Program-made: the position numbers and the translations under genes
From: Nemertoderma westbladi
Lineage: Eukaryota > Xenacoelomorpha > Nemertodermatida > Nemertodermatidae
Direction: 5' to 3'
Assembly: GCA_032718475.1 (NCBI GenBank)
Contig: JAUCBJ010005343.1
Location: 1 to 35,402, forward strand
Length of the DNA: 35,402 nucleotides
Shown here: positions 29,501 to 35,402 of the stretch, piece by piece
Layout: every line of letters starts with the position of its first letter
Numbering within the stretch: position 1 is the stretch's first letter
Notes under the pieces: model-generated
What the model saw: the letters and a program-made list of their open reading frames with translations, nothing else
Database searches by the model: none
What the model was told of the DNA's origin: nothing

Positions 29501-31863
29501 GTTTAGGGAACAATGTTGGTGGGTTTAAGTAACCATGTTGGTGGGTTTAGGGAACCATGTTGGTGGGTTTAGGTAACCATAACCATGTTGGTGGGTTTAG
29601 GGAACCATGTTGGTGGGTTTAGGTAACCATGTTGGTGGGTTTAGGGAACCATGTTGGTGGGTTTAGGGAACCATGTTGTTGGTGGGTTTAGGGATCCATG
29701 TTGGTGGGTTTAGGGATCCATGTTTGTGGGTTTAGGTAACCATGTTGGTGGGTTTAGGGAACCATGTTGGTGGGTTTAGGGAACCATGTTGGTGGGTTTA
29801 GGGATCCATGTTTGTGGGTTTAGGTAACCATGTTGGTGGGTTTAGGGAACCATGTTGGTGGGTTTAGGGAACCATGTTGGTGGGTTTAGGGAACCATGTT
29901 GGTGGGTTTAGGGATCCATGTTTGTGGGTTTAGGTAACCATGTTGGTGGGTTTAGGGAACCATGTTGGTGGGTTTAGGTAACCATGTTGGTGGGTTTAGG
30001 TAACCATGTTGGTGGGTTTAGGGAACCATGTTGGTGGGTTTAGGGAACCATGTTGGTGGGTTTAGGGATCCATGTTGGTGGGTTTAGGGATCCATGTTTG
30101 TGGGTTTAGGTAACCATGTTGGTGGGTTTAGGGAACCATGTTGGTGGGTTTAGGTAACCATGTTGGTGGGTTTAGGTAACCATGTTGGTGGGTTTTTGGG
30201 AACCATGTTTGTGGGTTTAGGGAACCATGTTGGTGGGTTTAGGGAACCATGTTGGTGGGTTTAAGTAACCATGTTGGTGGGTTTAGGGAACCATGTTGGT
30301 GGGTTTAGGGAACCATGTTGGTGGGTTTAGGGATCCATGTTGGTGGGTTTAGGGATCCATGTTTGTGGGTTTAGGTAACCATGTTGGTGGGTTTAGGGAA
30401 CCATGTTGGTGGGTTTAGGTAACCATGTCGGTGGGTTTAGGTAACCATGTTGGTGGGTTTTTGGGAACCATGTTGGTGGGTTTAGGGAACCATGTTGGTG
30501 GGTTTAGGGAACCATGTTGGTGGGTTTAGGGAACCATGTTGGTGGGTTTAGGGAACCATGTTGGTGGGTTTAGGGAACCATGTTGGTGGGTTTAGGGAAC
30601 CATGTTGGTGGGTTTAGGAAACCATGTTGGTGGGTTTAGGGAACCATGTTGGTGGGTTTAGGGAACCATGTTGATGGGTTTAGGGAACCATGTTGGTGGG
30701 TTTATGTAACCATGTTGGTGGGTTTAGGGAACCATGTTGGTGGGTTTATGTAACTATGTTGGTGGGTTTAGGGAACCATGTTGGTGGGTTTAAGTAACCA
30801 TGTTGGTGGGTTTAGGGAACCATGTTGGTGGGTTTAGGGAACCATGTTGGTGGGTTTAGGGAACCATGTTGGTGGGTTTAGGGAACCATGTTGGTGGGTT
30901 TAGGGAACCATGTTGGTGGGTTTAGGGAACCATGTTGGTGGGTTTTGGGAACCATGTTGGTGGGTGTAGGGAACCATGTTGGTGGGTTTAGGGAACCATG
31001 TTGGTGGGTTTAGGGAACATGTTGGTGGGTTTAGGGAACCATGTTGGTGGGTTTAGGGAACCATGTTGGTGGGTTTAGGGAACCATATTGGTGGGTTTAG
31101 GGAACCATGTTGGTGGGTTTAGGGAACCATGTTGGTGAGTTTAGGGAACCATGTTGGTGGATTTAGGTAACCATGTTGGTGGGTTTAGGGAACCATGTTG
31201 GTGGGTTTAGGGAACCATGTTGGTGGGTTTAGGGAACCATGTTGGTGGGTTTAGGGAACCATGTTGGTGGGTTTAGGGAACCATGTTGGTGGGTTTAGGG
31301 AACCATGTTGGTGGGTTTAGGGAACCATGTTGGTGGGTTTAGGGAACCATGTTGGTGGGTTTAGGGAACCATGTTGGTGTGTTTAGGTAACCATGTTGGT
31401 GTGTTTAGGTAACCATGTTGGTGGGTTTAGGTAACCATGTTGGTGGGTTTAGGTAACCATGTTGGTGGGTTTAGGGAACCATGTTGGTGGGTTTAGGGAA
31501 CCATGTTGGTGGGTTTAGGGAACCATGTTGGTGGGTTTAGGGAACCATGTTGGTGGGTTTAGGGAACCATGTTGGTGGGTTTAGGGAACCATGTTGGTGG
31601 GTTTAGGGAACCCTGTTGGTGGATTTAGGTAACCATGTTGGTGGATTTAGGTAACCATGTTGGTGGGTTTAGGGAACCATGTTGGTGGGTTTAGGGAACC
31701 ATGTTGGTGGGTTTAGGGAACCATGTTGGTGGGTTTAGGTAACCATGTTGGTGGGTTTAGGGAACCATGTTGATGGGTTTAGGGAACCATGTTGATGGGT
31801 TTAGGGAACCATGTTGGTGGGTTTAGGGAACCATGTTGATGGGTTTAGGGAACCATGTTGGTG
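26529..31863 (+). repeat. 22-bp G-rich telomere-like minisatellite array, ~5.3 kb
   Basis: About 240 head-to-tail copies of a 22-bp unit: GGTGGGTTTAGGG followed by AACCATGTT. All copies are in one orientation. Recurrent variants are GGTAACC for GGGAACC, CCATTTTGG for CCATGTTGG, AACAATG, a GATCC variant (from 29693), TTGTGGG, a 21-bp form with GGGTTAGGG, and a longer form with CCATAACC. The order of variants repeats with an offset of 1082 bp (for example CCATTTT at 27185 and 28267, CCATAACC at 27581 and 28663), so a block of 49 units was duplicated. The first half is richer in GGTAACC variants, while GATCC variants are confined to about 29690-30360. No interspersed unique spacers, so this is not a CRISPR array. 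It lies wholly within intron 4 of the RGS gene. Confidence 0.98.
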
Positions 31864-31964
31864 ACATTGTGGAGTGAATGTTTCAATGTCTAATCCCCCG
31901 TTAAGGCGGTTCGTCTGATTCTATCTCACATAAATTAGAATTTAATATCGCTGGAATATTTATT
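31864..31964 (+). other. unique junction between two satellite arrays
   Basis: About 100 bp of non-repeated sequence separates the 22-bp array from the 47-bp array. Confidence 0.8.
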
Positions 31965-33053
31965 CGCAGTTACTACTATACTAGGTCGAGCGAACTCGGG
32001 CAACCGATTATCGCAGTTACTACTATACTAGGTCGAGCGAACTCGGGCAACCGATTATCGCAGTTACTACTATACTAGGTCGAGCGAACTCGGGCAACCG
32101 ATTATCGCAGTTACTACTATACTAGGTCGAGCGAACTCTGGCAACCGATTATCGCAGTTACTACTATACTAGGTCGAGCGAACTCGGGCAACCGATTATC
32201 GCAGTTACTACTATACTAGGTCGAGCGAACTCGGGCAACCGATTATCGCAGTTACTACTATACTGGGTCGAGCGAACTCGGGCAACCGATTATCGCAGTT
32301 ACTACTATACTGGGTCGAGCGAACTCGGGCAACCGATTTCGCATAGTTACTACTATACTAGGTCGAGCGAACTCGGGCAACCGATTATCGCAGTTACTAC
32401 TATACTAGGTCGAGCGAACTCGGGCAACCGATTATCGCAGTTACTACTATACTAGGTCGAGCGAACTCGGGCAACCGATTATCGCAGTTACTACTATACT
32501 AGGTCGAGCGAACTCGGGCAACCGATTATCGCAGTTACTACTATACTAGGTCGTGCGAACTCGGGCAACCGATTATCGCAGTTACTACTATACTAGGTCG
32601 AGCGAACTCGGGCAACCGATTATCGCAGTTACTACTATACTAGGTCGTGCGAACTCGGGCAACCGATTATCGCAGTTACTACTATACTAGGTCGAGCGAA
32701 CTCTGGCAACCGATTATCGCAGTTACTACTATACTGGGTCGAGCGAACTCGGGCAACCGATTATCGCAGTTACTACTATACTGGGTCGAGCGAACTCGGG
32801 CAACCGATTATCGCAGTTACTACTATACTGGGTCGAGCGAACTCGGGCAACCGATTTCGCATAGTTACTACTATACTAGGTCGAGCGAACTCGGGCAACC
32901 GATTATCGCAGTTACTACTATACTAGGTCGTGCGAACTCGGGCAACCGATTATCGCAGTTACTACTATACTAGGTCGAGCGAACTCGGGCAACCGATTTC
33001 GCAGTTACTACTATACTGGGTCGAGCGAACTCGGGCAACCGATTTCGCAGTTA
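31965..33053 (+). repeat. 47-bp satellite array, ~23 copies
   Basis: The unit contains CGCAGTTACTACTATACTAG, then GTCGAGCGAACTCGGGCAAC and CGATTAT; spacing is 47 (31965 to 32012). Variants include ACTGGG for ACTAGG, TCGTGCG for TCGAGCG, CTCTGG for CTCGGG, and an end form GATTTCGCATAG (48-bp unit at about 32335 and 32853). Variant order repeats after 11-12 units, a second-level duplication. The word ACTAGGTCGAGCGAACTC is the exact complement of the 3' end of the LINE at 7500-7517. The ORF at 32647-32973 comes from the repeat (three units make 47 codons). Confidence 0.97.
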
Positions 33054-34395
33054 AGTCACTACATATTTTACACTAAATCTGTAATTTCCCGGGGGTTGAC
33101 CAACATTGCTTGATATGTAATTGCATTCATTTTGGAGAAGATCCCCTTATTTTTGGCACGAGATTAAACTAGCATCCCGTTGAAAGTAAACTCCCACGCT
33201 CACACTTAACCCCACTCCGTTATCCCAAATTGGTACTTGTTTGAGGCAGGAATTCTCCCAAGATACTACTGGCTTGCCTCTTCCCGTTAATTGCGCCAGC
33301 TTCTATTATCAGTGCGTTTAGGTAAAGTTGTCCTAGGTGCGAGGGGGCTGTCACACGGCGAGATACACGGCTGGCCACCTACACAACCCCCAGTACCGCG
33401 CGGCGCCCCCGGCTTAGAAACAATTGTAATTACACCGCTTCTACAGAGCTGCTTGTTAGCAAGGGTCCCAATTCGCGCCGTCCGATAGCAGTAATGAGAT
33501 TTACCCTTTTGCCGGTTTGCCCTATGAGCGGCGAGGCTCAGCCCAGGATCCACGACGCACCGTATAACACGTCCTACCCCTCATTTAGTAAATGGAATTT
33601 CTAGCCGACTTGAAGGATAATACCATCTTATTTGGTGGCCTGGCAATCGTTTCCGTATCTCTGTCACCGGTCATCTCCACAATATTACATTATTTATTTA
33701 ATCAATGGCCTGGCGCCTTGTTGTATACGCGGGTGGTTGACTTCAGTTGCCCCTGGTTACCACTTAATCCCGCCCGCGGTGACAATCGATCTATCTTGGT
33801 GTAGGGAACTACGCTACTTCTATGTGTATATGTGATGCTACTGAGGAACTATTATTATTGATGTTGATATAATTATGATTTTATTTGCCTTTATAACACT
33901 TCTGTCTGTCAAGACAATATGGGAACCTCGAGTTATTTTGCAGTTAAAAACCTGATATACGATACCTGTATTCCAATCCCTCTAGGAAATCGCTAACAAT
34001 CACATGTCTGGTAAAAATCGAGTTTGTAAGTTTCTCTAATAATATGTGGGAAATATAAAATGTATGCGAATAATGTATTTAGTCCCAAATAGGTCTTTAT
34101 TTCCATATGTAACTTGGTGCGTCTTCATTGAAAATTTATTAGAAAATAACTAACGCAGATTTTGGATGAAAGAATGGGCCAATGCTAAGTATACCAGACT
34201 TTCTGCTGTTGATATTTCACTTTGCAGTTTACCCCCTTGTGAATAATACCAGGTTTTCTCTAAAAACCCAGGTTAAACAAGGGCTGAATATAGCCAAAAC
34301 AATAAACGAATTAGTATTTATTTGGACAGGTTTAAAGATTGAATTGAGCAAAACACTCAATAAGGAGAAATTAAGAAAATACAAATTCTTCAGTA
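33054..34395 (+). other. intron 4 continuation; CpG-rich patch
   Basis: No exon recognised. About 33290-33560 is distinctly richer in GC and CpG (for example CCGCGCGGCGCCCCCGGC near 33397) than the AT-rich surroundings. Overlapping ORFs on both strands (33287-33553 minus, 33291-33488 plus) have no recognisable domain and probably just reflect low stop density. Confidence 0.4.
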
Positions 34396-34470
34396 GGCCG
34401 TTAGGGGTCGTCCATAAAGGACGTCCGAGTAAATCCCAGAGTTTGAAGACCCCCCCCCCCCCCAGGGTTT
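34396..34470 (+). mobile_element. possible terminal fragment of a DNA transposon
   Basis: GGGGTCGTCCATAAAGGACG (34404-34423) contains a hairpin, CGTCC-ATAAA-GGACG, and is followed by a 14-bp C run at 34450-34463. From memory, similar GGGGTCGTCCATAAA ends recur as transposon termini in several invertebrate genomes. No second end was found here. Confidence 0.3.
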
Positions 34471-35402
34471 TTTTTATATGTTTGTGAAATTTATAAATTA
34501 AAATAGTGATTTCTACATTTTTTAAACTTGTTTAGAAATATTTCTAAAACTAAAAATTGAAAATAACAAATTTTAAATTAAAATATTGCTTTACAGAGTT
34601 TTAAATAGAATCATCTGTAAATCAGAATTTAACTTTCAGATATTAGCCAAATTTAATTTTTGTTTGTTCATCCAACAATATCGAACCCTCAAATCTCTAC
34701 ATCTGATTCATCTCCTTTAGTTTAATTTGTACCAACTCTTATAATATCAAATACACTCATATTTGTGGTATCGTTTCTACGTAGATTAACACAGTCTGTA
34801 TACAATCATCACAGTGACTGTTTCATTGACATTCCCGTAATTTAAAATCATTTTAGAGCACTTTTCAAGGAAACATACGAAAAATAATGGCAGGGTTAGA
34901 TTATTTACAGTTAACTGAGTGTGAGTCGGTCATAGTAGAAAGGCACCAAGAGCAACCGGGTGGTAATCCTACCGGGGACTAGAGGCATTTAACACGGCCT
35001 GCCCTGGGTGAATGAAAACGGCTAGCTTGGAATTTAATAAAAATGCATTGGCATGCCCGTAAATAATGAAGACCTGGTGTTTTTTTTATTTAGAAAGCCG
35101 ATAAGTTCTATATTTATGCCTTTCGAAGAGTTTCTTATTGGTTACGGTAACAATTAATTATGACTGTATGATAATCTGCCAACAGAATGCTGAAGTAGAA
35201 GAGTTAATTTAGCATCGTGATCATCACTTGAATCAAATTTCCCTACAGTTCTTTATGTAAAGAATTACTTTCAGTTCTCCAGTTTTTCAATGCATTTAAC
35301 ACAATATCATATATTTTTCGTTGTCCTTTCTTTCTACTGTGACCATCACAGAGGTGGAGTATTCCTTCCCAATAAATGGCTTCTTTAGTTTACCACAGCT
35401 GT
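34471..35402 (+). other. intron 4 continuation to window edge
   Basis: AT-rich, no exon, RNA or repeat recognised. The RGS gene presumably continues beyond 35402. Confidence 0.45.

Noticed and set aside
32647-32973. 108-aa repetitive ORF
   Set aside because: Produced by the 47-bp satellite: three units give a 47-codon period, and no frame is favoured.
26529-33053. CRISPR-like array or true telomere
   Set aside because: There are no unique spacers between units, the units are contiguous, the sequence is eukaryotic, and unique intron sequence follows on the right, so it is interstitial satellite DNA.
33287-33553. 88-aa minus-strand ORF in the CpG-rich patch
   Set aside because: No domain, an equally open frame on the other strand, and no splice or start context that favours it.

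Overview
The window reads as nuclear DNA from an invertebrate animal, probably a marine deuterostome. That guess rests on overall character (spliced exons with GT/AG junctions, LINEs, tRNA-derived SINEs, hAT-like miniature elements, very long introns); the species is not resolved. There is no prokaryotic gene organisation.

The only host gene recognised is the 5' part of an R7-family regulator of G-protein signalling (RGS6/RGS7-like) on the + strand. Four exons are visible: 13997-14107, 21695-21791, 25365-25522 and 26175-26368. They join in phase (0, 1, 0, 2) to give about 186 residues: the N-terminus, the whole DEP domain and the start of the DHEX helical extension. The rest of DHEX, the GGL domain that binds G-beta-5 and the RGS (GAP) domain are not found and should lie beyond the right edge. 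Introns 1, 2 and 4 (about 7.6, 3.6 and more than 9 kb) are filled with mobile and satellite DNA.

Upstream region, 1-13990: no host gene seen. It holds a nest of mobile elements. (a) A hAT-like miniature element at 11-282 (8-bp duplication CCCAATTG), whose relatives recur at about 846-1080, 17105-17345, 18297-18500 and 19985-20130. (b) A hAT-like element at 600-1489 (duplication TGAATATA) containing one of those relatives. (c) A four-level nest at 4154-11023: an outer element (ends CAGTAGGG...CCCTACTG, duplication TTGAT) filled with a 52-bp tandem repeat; inside that repeat an inner element at 4840-8987 with about 430-bp terminal inverted repeats (same CAGTAGGG...CCCTACTG ends, duplication TATAT); inside that a roughly 10-bp TTGCTC(A/G)TTG array; and inside that a 5'-truncated LINE at 6398-7527. 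(d) A 644-bp hAT-like element at 11126-11769 (duplication GTATTGTA).

Intron 1 holds an interrupted palindromic element (15136-16047), a tRNA-derived SINE with near-perfect target duplications (16785-16971) and several G/C homopolymers. Intron 2 holds an antisense SINE (about 21905-22067) and a decayed LINE ending in (TAA)n (about 22730-25114). Intron 4 holds a 5.3-kb array of a 22-bp G-rich, telomere-like unit (26529-31863) followed by a 47-bp satellite (31965-33053) whose core is the reverse complement of the 3' end of the LINE at 6398-7527.

The best candidate for something undescribed is the pair of nested inverted-repeat elements that share the CAGTAGGG terminus, make 5-bp duplications and each carry an internal tandem array. 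A second candidate is the sequence link between a LINE 3' end and the 47-bp intronic satellite.
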